53,946 nucleotides of DNA, taken from NCBI GenBank assembly GCA_018401705.1, contig JAGYKL010000024.1:1-53946 (forward strand), given 5' to 3'. Numbering within the stretch: the first letter of the stretch is position 1; every line of letters starts with the position of its first letter. The translations under genes were made by a program, and so were the position numbers. Shown piece by piece: positions 38,307-47,676 of the stretch. Under the pieces are notes generated by a model. The model was not told where the DNA came from and did no database searches. It saw only the letters and a list, made by a program, of their open reading frames with translations. The DNA is from Bacteroidia bacterium. GTDB lineage: Bacteria; Bacteroidota; Bacteroidia; M30B66.

Positions 38307-38344
38307 AAACACAAAGAGGGAGTTTTTACTCCCTCTTTGTGTTT
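38307..38344 (+). terminator. Intrinsic terminator with a perfect 16-bp stem
   Basis: AAACACAAAGAGGGAG pairs perfectly with CTCCCTCTTTGTGTTT across TTTTTA. It separates the giant T9SS gene from the amylase gene. The stem is followed by only a short AT tract, but its stability should still end or attenuate transcription. Confidence 0.8.
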
Positions 38345-38382
38345 AATATACACTCTAAACTCAAAAGCACTATTTTTAGAGC

Positions 38383-40239
38383 ATGATTAAAAAAGTCCTC
38401 ACTCTTCTGTTTTCTGCTTTGTTTATTCTTGCAGGTAATAATGTTTTAGCAAAAAAACATCCGGTTAATCGTGTAGATCCGGCGAACTGGTTTGTTGAAC
38501 TTCCCAATCCTAACCTTGAATTAATCATATCGCAAGAAGGAATCGGCAACAGCACAGCCACTGTAAATTACACCGGTGTATCTGTTGTTAAAACCGAAAC
38601 ACCTACAAACCCGAATTATCTTTACCTCACACTTCATATTTCAAAAGATTGTAAACCCGGAATCGTCCCAATTATCTTAAAAAAAGACAAGAAGGAATAT
38701 CTCATCAACTATGAATTAAAATCTCGCAGGGCAAAGGGCAAATATGCGCAAGGAGTTAAACCTGAAGATCTGATTTACTTAATTATGCCCGACCGTTTTG
38801 CAAACGGAGATTATTCAAACGATATTATTAGAAACACCAATGAGCCCAGCATAAACCGAGATTCTATGTATTGGCGACATGGTGGCGACATAAAAGGAAT
38901 CATAAATCACTTAGATTACCTTCAAAATCTCGGAATTACCAGCCTCTGGTTAAATCCCGTTCAGGAAAACAATCAGCCCAAAACTTCCTATCACGGCTAT
39001 GCAATTACCGATCATTATACCATTGACTCTCGTCTGGGAAGTAACAAAGACTATATAGCTCTTGTAGATTCACTTCATGCAAGAGATATGAAAATGGTTA
39101 TGGATATTGTTCCGAATCACATCGGTAATGAGCATTATCTCTTTAAAGAACTCCCTTCAGCCGATTGGGTTAATCAATGGGATAAATTTACCAGAACTAC
39201 CTATCGTGCTCCTACTCTGCTCGATCCTTATGTCTCTGCTAAAGATTTAAAAACTTTCAATGATGGCTGGTTCGACTACCATATGCCCGACCTAAATCAA
39301 AAAAACCCACATGTTGCTAATTATCTCACTCAAAGCTATATCTGGTGGGTGGAAACAGCAGGTGTAGACGATTTTCGAATCGATACTTATGCTTATCCCG
39401 ACCAGGAATACATGTCAAAACTTGGAAAGGAACTTAAGGAGGCTTTCCCTGAAATGAATATGTTTGGTGAAATATGGGAGCACGGGGTTACCGTTCAAAG
39501 CTTTTTTGCAGATGGTTTTAGTTCACGTAATGATATGAACAGTAATCTTCCCGGGGTTATCGATTTTCAGGTGTACAACGCCATTAACGATGCTCTCACA
39601 AAGCCTTTCGGCTGGACTGATGGCGTGGCACGCATCTATTACACTCTTGCAAAAGACATCTTGTATAAAGACGCTATGCGCAATGTGACTTTTTTAGACA
39701 ATCACGATTTAAGCCGTTTCTATTCGGTTGTTGGTGAAGATATTCGAAAGTTTAAAATGGGTGTGGCATTTCTCTTAACAATGCGAGGAATACCTTCTGT
39801 GTATTATGGCACAGAGATATTAATGACAGGTTTTTCAAACCCGGATGGATTAGTGAGAAGTGACTTTTCAGGTGGCTGGAAAGAAGACAAGCAGGATAAG
39901 TTTCAGGCCTCCGGCCGAACTGAACTGGAGAATGAAGCTGTTAACTACTTCAGTTCGATTGCAAACTGGCGTAAATCAAGTGAAGCTGCTACGAATGGTA
40001 AATTGATGCAATTCGTGCCGGAAAAAAGCATTTATGTTTATTTCAGATATACCGATTCAGAGAAAGTAATGGTGGTAATGAATGCGGCTAATGATGCTCA
40101 AACTCTCGACCTAAAACGTTTTGATGAAATGACTCAAGGAAAAACTTCAGGAAAAGAAATCAGCAGCGGTAAAGTTATCGACCTTACAAAATCAATCAAC
40201 CTTGAGCCTTGGAGTGTTCAGGTTCTTGAGCTGAAATAA
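38383..40239 (+). CDS. GH13 alpha-amylase family enzyme (cyclomaltodextrinase/neopullulanase-like), exported
   Basis: A retaining alpha-glucan hydrolase of 618 residues. The signal peptide ends near VLAK. Residues about 30-115 form the N-terminal Ig-like domain of cyclomaltodextrinase-type enzymes. The barrel runs from LIYLIMPDRFANGD (~131). Region I is DIVPNH (~241), the nucleophile Asp334 lies in FRIDTYAY, the acid/base Glu363 in FGEIWE, and Asp442 in FLDNHD. A C-terminal beta domain ends ...EPWSVQVLELK. No T9SS domain is present, so it should be periplasmic or outer-membrane linked. Substrates are likely maltodextrins, cyclodextrins or pullulan. It follows the CBM48-like T9SS gene, implying a shared glucan pathway (inference). 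No SusC/SusD-like gene is in the window. Confidence 0.94.
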   Translation: MIKKVLTLLFSALFILAGNNVLAKKHPVNRVDPANWFVELPNPNLELIISQEGIGNSTATVNYTGVSVVKTETPTNPNYLYLTLHISKDCKPGIVPIILKKDKKEYLINYELKSRRAKGKYAQGVKPEDLIYLIMPDRFANGDYSNDIIRNTNEPSINRDSMYWRHGGDIKGIINHLDYLQNLGITSLWLNPVQENNQPKTSYHGYAITDHYTIDSRLGSNKDYIALVDSLHARDMKMVMDIVPNHIGNEHYLFKELPSADWVNQWDKFTRTTYRAPTLLDPYVSAKDLKTFNDGWFDYHMPDLNQKNPHVANYLTQSYIWWVETAGVDDFRIDTYAYPDQEYMSKLGKELKEAFPEMNMFGEIWEHGVTVQSFFADGFSSRNDMNSNLPGVIDFQVYNAINDALTKPFGWTDGVARIYYTLAKDILYKDAMRNVTFLDNHDLSRFYSVVGEDIRKFKMGVAFLLTMRGIPSVYYGTEILMTGFSNPDGLVRSDFSGGWKEDKQDKFQASGRTELENEAVNYFSSIANWRKSSEAATNGKLMQFVPEKSIYVYFRYTDSEKVMVVMNAANDAQTLDLKRFDEMTQGKTSGKEISSGKVIDLTKSINLEPWSVQVLELK

Positions 40240-40261
40240 TTGAATCTACTAAAAAGGTTGG

Positions 40262-40290
40262 AAAAAAAAGCCCCTGCCTAAACAGGGGCC
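40262..40290. terminator. Terminator between convergent genes
   Basis: GCCCCTG and CAGGGGC form a short GC-rich stem. On the minus strand it is followed by TTTTTTTT, so it serves the minus-strand gene ending at 40311 best. On the plus strand a weaker TATTTT follows and may end the amylase gene. Confidence 0.8.
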
Positions 40291-40310
40291 TATTTTCACC
40301 ACCACCACAT

Positions 40311-42122
40311 TTATTTTAAGATGTTAAACTTGGCCGATAGGCCAATTTCAGGAATAATTAAGCAATACATTCCAGCACTCAATTCATTGGTATTAATCAA
40401 ACCTTCCTTATTCAACAAACCCTGCATTATAAGTGCGCCGGAAGAATTAATGATTACAAACTCAGCACTTTTATCTATTCCTTTCAAATAAACATATTCA
40501 TTTCCCGGATTTGGGTAAATGCTTATTTCTCCAATAAGCTTTTCATTTAAACGAGTAGTAATAAAGACAACCTCCGAAGCGACCTCACCTTCGCAGCCAA
40601 AGTCGTATGAATAAACAACCGAATAATTACCCTCGTTTGAGGCTTCAATGCTTTGGCCGTTGGCTCCCGGAATTTCTTCGCCTTCAAAAAACCATTGAAT
40701 TATCCCCGAAAATTCGGGCGAAGCTGTCAATGTTGTTCCTTCCGAAATTATAACCGGTGTAGGTGGATTTTGTGGAACATCCAGAAAACTTGCAACATAT
40801 AATCCTTTGTTTCCCGGATAGCTTATACAATTTAAAGTATAATCAACGCCATTATTAAGATTACCACCTAAAAACAACTGTTGCGACAACCCTTTTGCAA
40901 TACACTTCCCTTTAGAGCCACTAGGTAGCTCGTTTAGAGTAATCTGACGACTGAATTCTCCGTTTTGATTAACTGTTGCCAGTATGGGACTTCCATTTAC
41001 ACCCGGGGTAAGAACTACATCACCAATGGTGGTTGCAGAGCTGCTAATACCAGTTAACCAAACCTGATCATTCTCAGCATCGGCCAGCAAATAATTGATT
41101 TGTAACGCATTGTTACTTGCAAGCTCACGCATCCATAACGCTTGTCCATTTTCGTCCATTGAAAGAATGGTTCCCGCCCAAGAGTTAAAGCTGCCAATTA
41201 CGGTTGATCCTGCAACAGTGATGGTATCCAATACCTCCCAGGCTGTATAAACTTGATCATTTTCATCAACCGCCACTGGAATAAAATGGGTTTCAGGATC
41301 ATGTAGGCTGCCAAATGTATTGGCCCAAACGGGCTGCAAATCGGGAGTTAAACGCGCATAAGTGATGTTACGGTACAAAAACGGATTATCAACCTGAAAC
41401 AAAGTATCGCCTTCAATGAAGCTTGCATCTCCGGCCTGAAGGCCGGCCAATAGAATGTCGCCATTACTAAAAACAGCCGAACCCTGAATTGGCAGTGTAA
41501 AAATTGCCGTTCCCGGATCAAAATAAAACGTATAATTCGTGTCGGGAGTTTGGTCGAATTCCATCGATTCAATACGACTTTGCCCTGACTGATAATAAAT
41601 GCGGTCGTTGGCTACTTCGAGCATCAAGCAGGCCGGGCAACTAAAGCCGGCCGACTGAACCCAGTTAATACTCCCATTTTCATCGATATTGAGGATTACA
41701 TTTGAAGGTGCACTCACCTGAAACAAGCTGTCTTCAGTAATTAAATTGCTGGCATTAATATGTACCAAAGCAAAAAGACTATTATCAGGTCCCGATTCGA
41801 GATTCAGTGGTGTAACCGAGCCTCCGCCAGAGCCTACTCCAAAGGCTTTACCCCAGATAAGGTTTCCTTCAGGATTAAATTTATATACAAAAAGATTGGA
41901 TCCAGGCGAAACAAGTTCGATGGTATCGCCTTGGCAAACCTGATTTAGATTCGCATAATCAAATGTGTACACATTTCCTGATGCATCAGTAACTAAATCA
42001 ACAGCCCCTAAATAACTGTTTGCTATTGCCGGATAACCTGCCGAAGATGACCAGTTAAAGCGCTGAGCATTAACACTGAATGACAAGGAAAGTATCAAAA
42101 TGGCAAGGCTGACTGTTTTCAT
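40311..42122 (-). CDS. Secreted beta-propeller-like protein with type A T9SS domain
   Basis: A 603-residue exported protein. The signal peptide ends at SVNAQ. The body carries repeated strand blocks such as VDLVTDASGNVYTFDY, YKFNPEGNLIWGKAFG, ILNIDENGSINWVQ, DENDQVYTAWEV and LSMDENGQALWMREL, which recur like SBBP or propeller blades. An Ig-like segment (GEEIPGANGQSIEASNEGNYSV read across ~480-510) precedes the type A T9SS domain from about residue 526 (ISIYPNPGNEYVYL ... LSAGMYCLII). No enzyme motif is visible. It has its own upstream gap of 242 bp and the strong terminator at 40262. Confidence 0.85.
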   Translation of the reverse strand: MKTVSLAILILSLSFSVNAQRFNWSSSAGYPAIANSYLGAVDLVTDASGNVYTFDYANLNQVCQGDTIELVSPGSNLFVYKFNPEGNLIWGKAFGVGSGGGSVTPLNLESGPDNSLFALVHINASNLITEDSLFQVSAPSNVILNIDENGSINWVQSAGFSCPACLMLEVANDRIYYQSGQSRIESMEFDQTPDTNYTFYFDPGTAIFTLPIQGSAVFSNGDILLAGLQAGDASFIEGDTLFQVDNPFLYRNITYARLTPDLQPVWANTFGSLHDPETHFIPVAVDENDQVYTAWEVLDTITVAGSTVIGSFNSWAGTILSMDENGQALWMRELASNNALQINYLLADAENDQVWLTGISSSATTIGDVVLTPGVNGSPILATVNQNGEFSRQITLNELPSGSKGKCIAKGLSQQLFLGGNLNNGVDYTLNCISYPGNKGLYVASFLDVPQNPPTPVIISEGTTLTASPEFSGIIQWFFEGEEIPGANGQSIEASNEGNYSVVYSYDFGCEGEVASEVVFITTRLNEKLIGEISIYPNPGNEYVYLKGIDKSAEFVIINSSGALIMQGLLNKEGLINTNELSAGMYCLIIPEIGLSAKFNILK

Positions 42123-42364
42123 TAATATTAAGGTTTGAATTATTCGTAGTAAAAATTCAGAATAAAGCCTTGAAAATCAATCCCTAATTTTAGTGAATTT
42201 AAAGCCCAGAGTATTTATTATTGAGGCATATCAGTTTCTTATGCACCAATTCGATTAAGTTTCACTTAGAATCTAACCACAACTTCATGCTCATCCTTAA
42301 GTAAATGAGAAAAATGCAGGCCTGAAGTGATGTTTATATATATATAAATTATCGTTTCCTTTTA

Positions 42365-43339
42365 TTACTGCTTAACCCACATTACATTTCTATTTCCTTC
42401 TCTGTTTAAGAGTTGCAGGAAATAAACACCGTTTGGCAGATGACTCAGGTCAACCGAATTTTTTATACAACATTCCTTCATGATTAATTGCCCCTTCATA
42501 GAAATAACCGATAGCTCGCTTTCTATATTGCTAAGTTCGTAAAAGTTAACCCAACCATTAGAAGGATTGGGCGAAATCTTGAGGTTATTAGCTATTGATA
42601 TAATATTTGACTCTTCATCAACAATAAAAGTATCTGCAGCAGCTACGCTCCATACTTCTGACTCATTTTTTACTCGTGTGTAAAGAACATGTTCACCGGA
42701 AGCAATACTCGGAGGAATTATTAAATTCACAATTTCATCAACTACGACACCTTCTGTAACAGTGCCCGCTGTAGCATTTCCTTCGCCCGGATCTTCATCA
42801 ATGAAGTACTCCAATCCTATCACTTTCAATTTTGGCAATTCGGTGTTTACGAAAAAGTTTTTCTTGGTAAAATGACTCCACTGGCCTTCGTTATTCTTAA
42901 TTCTCACATACAATGTGTGTATGCCCGTATTTAAATTATCCAGTGGAATTGCAAATACTTCGTTCAATTCATACGTTTCAAGCATCTGAAGTGGCGTAGC
43001 ATTGCCTATTCCCGGATCTACGTCAATATAATATTCTGCACTTTCAATCAAACGTTGCGGATTGGGTAAGTTCATTACAAAAAATGGATTTTGGGCATAC
43101 AAACTCCAAATTCCATTGCTGTTTTTAACTCTTAGGTGCAATACGTGAAAATCCGGCGAAAGATCTCCGGCAGAAATAGTAAAAACGGTTGAAAGATTAT
43201 TTGCAGCCTGGATATTTATGGCATTAGCATTGCCAAATCCCGGGTCTTGCCCGAAGAAATACTCTGCCGATACGATTTGACTTTGTCCCATCAATAAAAA
43301 TGGGAAAAAACCCAAAAGAATGAGTTTGAATTTTATCAT
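42365..43339 (-). CDS. T9SS type A protein with three EYFID-DPG-GNA repeats
   Basis: A 324-residue exported protein made of three ~64-residue repeats at 25-88, 101-164 and 176-240. Each starts with A/L-EY-F/Y-x-x-x-x-DPG-x-GNA, has a central I-x-x-GxHxLYxRxKN-type segment, and ends in W-S/Y-x-x-x-x-x-x-FxV. The type A T9SS C-terminal domain follows from about 251 (NLKISPNPSNGWVNFYEL ... LPNGVYFLQL). I do not know a function for the repeat. It starts 11 bp after the beta-helix gene on the same strand, so the two products are almost certainly co-expressed and may form one surface structure (inference). Confidence 0.85.
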   Translation of the reverse strand: MIKFKLILLGFFPFLLMGQSQIVSAEYFFGQDPGFGNANAINIQAANNLSTVFTISAGDLSPDFHVLHLRVKNSNGIWSLYAQNPFFVMNLPNPQRLIESAEYYIDVDPGIGNATPLQMLETYELNEVFAIPLDNLNTGIHTLYVRIKNNEGQWSHFTKKNFFVNTELPKLKVIGLEYFIDEDPGEGNATAGTVTEGVVVDEIVNLIIPPSIASGEHVLYTRVKNESEVWSVAAADTFIVDEESNIISIANNLKISPNPSNGWVNFYELSNIESELSVISMKGQLIMKECCIKNSVDLSHLPNGVYFLQLLNREGNRNVMWVKQ

Positions 43340-43350
43340 GTCCTAGCGCA

Positions 43351-44427
43351 TTAATTTCCTGTTGCTTCAATTTTAACATTAAGCGTGCCTCCTGGAGATA
43401 CTACAGCATTGAGAATTTGCATCAAACTAATAAATGGAAACTGATTCGGATAACCGAATGCATTAAATGCAAATGAATTTCCAAACAAACCTATATCCTG
43501 ACCATCGTTTCCTGCATTTGATGCAGGCGATCCTGCCTGAATATTAAAATTCTTTGAAGAACTAAAGGAGGGACTTCCTCCAATATCAATAAAGTTTGGA
43601 TCTGTATTGTTTAAATTACCGGTTCCTGCTAAAGGTGACAAGGTAGAACCTGCATAACTGTAAGTTAAGCAGTTGGTATAAGTAATACTGTTGCCGGTTA
43701 AATAAATTGTTTCAACCGCCCCCAAAAATAAAATTATACTGTTTTCAATGTTAAGGTTGACGCAGTTTTCGAACAGTCTTATTTCGTTATTTACGCCCGT
43801 TGGATTTTGGTGAGTAACTACAATATTATTTCTGAATGTATCTGAACCATCTAAGTTTCTGAATAAGTTCCAAGACCAATCTAAAGAAGGATTTCTCAAG
43901 TGATTATTCATCATCATCCAACCGCCTCCATTTGCTCTGTTAATACCATTTGGGTTATCACTTTCCAAAACACATCCTGCAATTACCCAGTTATTTCTAA
44001 ACCCGGGTCCTGAAACACCCGCAGTAATTTTGGTAAAAAAACAATTCAGAATTTCGATTTGGTTGTATGTATGGCTATTATCTGGAACTGATATGGTGCC
44101 AAATCTCAAGCCGGAAAAGGAAATGCCGTCGGCACCATTAGGTGCTACATTTAATGAAATATTACCTAGCTGAGCAGCCATGCCTTGAGTGTATTGTGGC
44201 GAATGACCCAAGCTAACAAAATGAAGCCTTTTTGTTACCGAAACATTACCATAACTGGTTGCTGAAGGGTGTATAAAAATGGTGTCACCCGTGGTTGCGG
44301 CATTTATTGCATCGGCAATGTTCGAATAATCAGCTCCTGAGCCGGGACTGTTATCAACAGTTAAGGTGCTTTGCGCCTGGATGTTAGTAAAAAGCAAAGA
44401 GAACAGAAACAATAGATATTTTTTCAT
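43351..44427 (-). CDS. Secreted parallel beta-helix protein without its own sorting domain
   Basis: A 358-residue exported protein. The ATG at 44427 gives MKKYLLFLFSLLFTNIQAQS, a clean signal peptide. An upstream start at 44466 would only add charged residues. The body has right-handed beta-helix features: DYSNIADAINAATTGDTIFIHP at the start, then short strand turns with Asn ladders (NQIEILNCFF, NNWVIAGCVLESDN, NNEIRLFENCVNLNIENSIILF) and a SPASNAGNDGQDIGLFG close, as in extracellular polysaccharide-binding or lyase folds. The C-terminus ends in GGTLNVKIEATGN with no T9SS motif. No catalytic residues are recognised. It is first in an operon with the EYFID-repeat T9SS protein. Confidence 0.85.
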   Translation of the reverse strand: MKKYLLFLFSLLFTNIQAQSTLTVDNSPGSGADYSNIADAINAATTGDTIFIHPSATSYGNVSVTKRLHFVSLGHSPQYTQGMAAQLGNISLNVAPNGADGISFSGLRFGTISVPDNSHTYNQIEILNCFFTKITAGVSGPGFRNNWVIAGCVLESDNPNGINRANGGGWMMMNNHLRNPSLDWSWNLFRNLDGSDTFRNNIVVTHQNPTGVNNEIRLFENCVNLNIENSIILFLGAVETIYLTGNSITYTNCLTYSYAGSTLSPLAGTGNLNNTDPNFIDIGGSPSFSSSKNFNIQAGSPASNAGNDGQDIGLFGNSFAFNAFGYPNQFPFISLMQILNAVVSPGGTLNVKIEATGN

Positions 44428-44571
44428 GAGGGAGGTTTTTCTCAAATGTAAATTTATTTTTAGCAATAAAATTATAAATCGAAGGCTCCATTATGCACTT
44501 TGCTGAATTACGTTTTTTGAAAAAAAGAGCTATTGAATCATTTGAATTTAATCACGAATAATCGTCAATAA

Positions 44572-44599
44572 AAAAGCCCCCTAATTCAAGGGGGCTTTT
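44572..44599 (-). terminator. Intrinsic terminator of the aconitase gene
   Basis: On the minus strand AAAAGCCCCC pairs perfectly with GGGGGCTTTT and runs into TTATTG after the stem's T-tract. It lies 22 bp past the aconitase stop. Confidence 0.9.
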
Positions 44600-44621
44600 A
44601 AGGTATCTTTAACCTGAAAAA

Positions 44622-46886
44622 CTAGGCAACTCCCGCCTTGATAAGGTTAAGCGCCGAACCGGCTTTGAACCACTCAATTTGAGCTGCGTTATACGTATGG
44701 TTTGCTTGAATTACTTCAGAGCTTCCATCAGCATGATGGAGTATGATATCCAAAGGCTTTCCTTCTGAGAAGCTTGTTAAACCTACAACATCAATGTTAT
44801 CATCTTCAAGAATCTTATTGTAATCTTCTTTGTTTGCAAATGTTAAAGCCAACATACCTTGTTTTTTAAGGTTCGTCTCGTGAATTCTCGCAAAGCTCTT
44901 AACTAGAACAGCTCTAACACCCAAGAAACGAGGCTCCATAGCAGCATGCTCTCTTGAAGAACCTTCTCCATAGTTTTCATCGCCTACTACAATAGTTCCT
45001 ATACCTGCATCTTTATATGCTCGTTGAGTAGCAGGAACTGCACCATATTCACCTGTGAGTTGGTTCTTAACCAAATCAGTCTTTTCGTTGAAGTAATTTA
45101 CAGCTCCGATAAGTAGGTTATTAGAAATATTATCAAGGTGACCGCGATACTTTAACCATGGACCAGCCATAGAAATATGGTCGGTTGTGCACTTTCCTTT
45201 TGCTTTAATAAGAAGCTTAAGACCTTTCAAATCAACGCCTTCCCATGCTGCAAATGAATCAAGTAACTGCAATCTATCGCTGGTTGGAGAAACCTTAATC
45301 TCAACACTAGAGCCATCCTCAGAAGGCGCCTGATATCCTGCATCTTCAACATCAAATCCGCGAGAAGGCAATTCATCACCCGTAGGGGGAACCAACATCA
45401 CTTCTTCACCATCAACGTTGGTAATGGTATCGGTCATTGGATTAAAACCCAAATCACCTGCAATAGCCATAGCTGTAACTAGTTCAGGAGAACCTACGAA
45501 TGCATACGTATTCGGATTTCCATCCGCCCTTTTGGCGAAATTCCTGTTAAATGAGTGAACAATTGTATTTTTCTCTTGCTTTTCAGCTCCATATCGATTC
45601 CACATCCCGATGCATGGTCCACAAGCATTTGCAAATACCTTTGCTCCCATTTTATCAAAAACATCTAAGAAGCCGTCTCTTTCAATAGTATAGCGAACTT
45701 GCTCCGAACCAGGTGTAATAGTAAACTCAGCCTTTGGAACTAATTTCTTCTCAACAGCTTGTCTGGCAAGAGATACCGAGCGACTAATATCTTCATACGA
45801 AGAATTCGTACATGAACCAATCAAACCAACCTCAATCTTAGTAGGCCATCCGTTAGCAGCTGCTGTTTCTTTCATTTTAGAAATAGGAGTAGCTAAATCT
45901 GGAGTAAAAGGACCGTTCAAATGCGGCTCTAATTCATCTAAGTTAATCTCAATTAACTGATCAAAATACTTTTCTGGATTTGCATAAACATCAGCATCAG
46001 CTGTGAGGTGCTCACGAATACCGTTAGCCATATCAGCTACTTCAGCGCGACCCGTATTTCTTAAATAACGCTCCATTGAGTCGTCATAGCCAAACGTTGA
46101 AGTAGTAGCGCCAATCTCAGCACCCATGTTACATATTGTTCCTTTTCCAGTACAACTCATTGATGTTGCTCCTTCACCAAAATACTCAACAATAGCTCCC
46201 GTTCCTCCTTTAACAGTAAGGATTCCGGCCACTTTTAGAATTACATCTTTGGCTGAAGTCCACCCGTTTAGTTTACCCGTTAACTTAACTCCAATTAACT
46301 TAGGCCATTTCAACTCCCAAGCCAAACCTGCCATTACATCACAAGCATCCGCACCTCCAACACCAATAGCTATCATACCTAAACCTCCGGCGTTTACGGT
46401 ATGAGAATCTGTACCGATCATCATTCCGCCTGGAAAGGCGTAATTCTCTAAAACAACCTGGTGAATAATACCTGCTCCCGGTTTCCAAAATCCTATTCCA
46501 TACTTATCTGAAATAGAACTTAAGAAATCATAAACCTCTTTATTGGTTTCAATAGCAATTTTCAAATCTGCTGCAGAGCCAGTTTGCGCCGTGATTAGGT
46601 GGTCGCAATGCACTGATGATGGAACTGCAACTTGAGGTCTACCTGCTTGCATAAATTGTAATAATGCCATCTGCGCAGTAGCATCCTGCATAGCAACTCG
46701 ATCTGGAGCAAAATCAACATACGACTTGCCTCTCTCATGCACCTGAGCTGCTGGATTATCCCATAGATGGGCATAAAGTATCTTTTCTGAAAGTGTAAGT
46801 GGCTTACCAGTTAGCTCACGTGCACTGTTTACACGCTCACCAAAGGTGGAATACACTTTTTTAATCATATCAATGTCAAAAGCCAT
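44622..46886 (-). CDS. acnA: Aconitate hydratase, mitochondrial-type
   Basis: A TCA-cycle [4Fe-4S] enzyme interconverting citrate and isocitrate. At 754 residues, the three cluster cysteines are Cys359 ([13 protein letters not shown]), Cys422 and Cys425 ([11 protein letters not shown]), almost the exact numbering of mitochondrial aconitase. Other active-site blocks include [13 protein letters not shown] (His162), [14 protein letters not shown] in the swivelling C-terminal domain, and [11 protein letters not shown]. The close match to the eukaryotic mitochondrial form, rather than E. coli AcnA or AcnB, is usual for Bacteroidota. It is monocistronic, with a clear promoter and terminator. The symbol acnA is used loosely, as naming varies in this phylum. 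Confidence 0.97.
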   Translation of the reverse strand: MAFDIDMIKKVYSTFGERVNSARELTGKPLTLSEKILYAHLWDNPAAQVHERGKSYVDFAPDRVAMQDATAQMALLQFMQAGRPQVAVPSSVHCDHLITAQTGSAADLKIAIETNKEVYDFLSSISDKYGIGFWKPGAGIIHQVVLENYAFPGGMMIGTDSHTVNAGGLGMIAIGVGGADACDVMAGLAWELKWPKLIGVKLTGKLNGWTSAKDVILKVAGILTVKGGTGAIVEYFGEGATSMSCTGKGTICNMGAEIGATTSTFGYDDSMERYLRNTGRAEVADMANGIREHLTADADVYANPEKYFDQLIEINLDELEPHLNGPFTPDLATPISKMKETAAANGWPTKIEVGLIGSCTNSSYEDISRSVSLARQAVEKKLVPKAEFTITPGSEQVRYTIERDGFLDVFDKMGAKVFANACGPCIGMWNRYGAEKQEKNTIVHSFNRNFAKRADGNPNTYAFVGSPELVTAMAIAGDLGFNPMTDTITNVDGEEVMLVPPTGDELPSRGFDVEDAGYQAPSEDGSSVEIKVSPTSDRLQLLDSFAAWEGVDLKGLKLLIKAKGKCTTDHISMAGPWLKYRGHLDNISNNLLIGAVNYFNEKTDLVKNQLTGEYGAVPATQRAYKDAGIGTIVVGDENYGEGSSREHAAMEPRFLGVRAVLVKSFARIHETNLKKQGMLALTFANKEDYNKILEDDNIDVVGLTSFSEGKPLDIILHHADGSSEVIQANHTYNAAQIEWFKAGSALNLIKAGVA

Positions 46887-46945
46887 AGAAAATTATATTT
46901 ATCTAATTAAAAATCAAGTAGTTATCGGATTATTAAATCTAATTA

Positions 46946-46976
46946 CAAAAGTAGCGTATTAAAGGGCATAAAGCAA
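46946..46976 (-). promoter_or_regulatory. Aconitase promoter, Bacteroidota type
   Basis: Minus-strand TACTTTTG (46946-46953) with TTG at 46974-46976, exactly 20 bp apart, fits TTG-N20-TAnnTTTG. The leader is about 50-55 bases. Confidence 0.75.
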
Positions 46977-47006
46977 GTTGAAGTATTTGAATTTGTAATG
47001 CCGAAT

Positions 47007-47228
47007 TTATTTAACATTGCAGGTATAGCCCTCCGATTCTTTATCAAGTATACGAGTGGTTAGCACTGATTTGCCAATTAAGCCTTTATCACAAAGTTCT
47101 ATTCTTTCTCCTTCAACTGCACATCCAAATAATTCATCTGGATTAGTGCAGATGCACTCATAACACTTTTTGCATGAGGAAATCCCAAAAATCACAAGTA
47201 TTCCTGAGAATATGAGTAAACGTTTCAT
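47007..47228 (-). CDS. Small cysteine-rich lipoprotein
   Basis: A 73-residue protein from the ATG at 47228 (MKRLLIFSGILVIFGISSCKK). The hydrophobic leader ends in the lipobox ISSC, so it is probably a lipidated envelope protein. The mature part is rich in cysteine (CKKCYECICTN, then FGC, LCDK and YTCNVK), suggesting disulfides or metal binding. The upstream extension to 47258 adds no leader features. It sits downstream of the split lipase gene on the same strand, 30 bp after its C-terminal part. No family is recognised. Confidence 0.75.
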   Translation of the reverse strand: MKRLLIFSGILVIFGISSCKKCYECICTNPDELFGCAVEGERIELCDKGLIGKSVLTTRILDKESEGYTCNVK

Positions 47229-47258
47229 TCTATAAAATTTAAAATCGAAGATTGACAA

Positions 47259-47636
47259 TTATTTTGAAATAATCAATTGCTTACTAAGACTTTCACCCTT
47301 CGGGTTGATGAAAACAACAGTGTAAATTCCCGATTCAAATAAGGAAGTGTTTACAAACTGAGTCTTCGAAGAATTTGAATGCCCTTTAAATACAAGTCTT
47401 CCTTCAGAAGTGTATAGGGCAACATCTCCTGCTGCAGGCAAACTAATCGCTATTTGACTTTGTGCAGGATTAGGATAAATCACAAAGTCAGATAAAACTG
47501 GAGTAGCTAATGACAACGTGCTCCCTACTTCAAATGTAGTATCGATATAACAGTTTTTATTATCATAAACTGTCACCGAAAAAGACCCTGCTTGCAGATT
47601 ATCATTCAATGGAGAATCATCCGCGTTATTGCTCAA
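47259..47636 (-). CDS. C-terminal part of a split lipase: SprB repeat end plus type A T9SS domain
   Basis: This frame begins at a TTG only because of an upstream frameshift. It is not an independent gene. It reads the end of a SprB-type repeat (LQAGSFSVTVYDNKNCYIDTTF) and a type A T9SS sorting domain (FVIYPNPAQSQIAISL ... VALYTSEGRLVFKG ... FESGIYTVVFI). One G appears missing at 47634. Restoring it (TATTGGAGC, reading YYWSNN) joins it to the SprB segment, and another G missing at 47697-47698 joins that to the hydrolase frame. The full gene would run from 48906 to 47259. Confidence 0.8.
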   Translation of the reverse strand: MSNNADDSPLNDNLQAGSFSVTVYDNKNCYIDTTFEVGSTLSLATPVLSDFVIYPNPAQSQIAISLPAAGDVALYTSEGRLVFKGHSNSSKTQFVNTSLFESGIYTVVFINPKGESLSKQLIISK

Positions 47637-47676
47637 TAATAATTGTATGGCAGTTCGCCCCCATTCATTTCAATAC

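Noticed and set aside
42332..42343. TA-dinucleotide run as a regulatory or unstable repeat
   Set aside because: It is short and in AT-rich noncoding DNA, with no supporting context.
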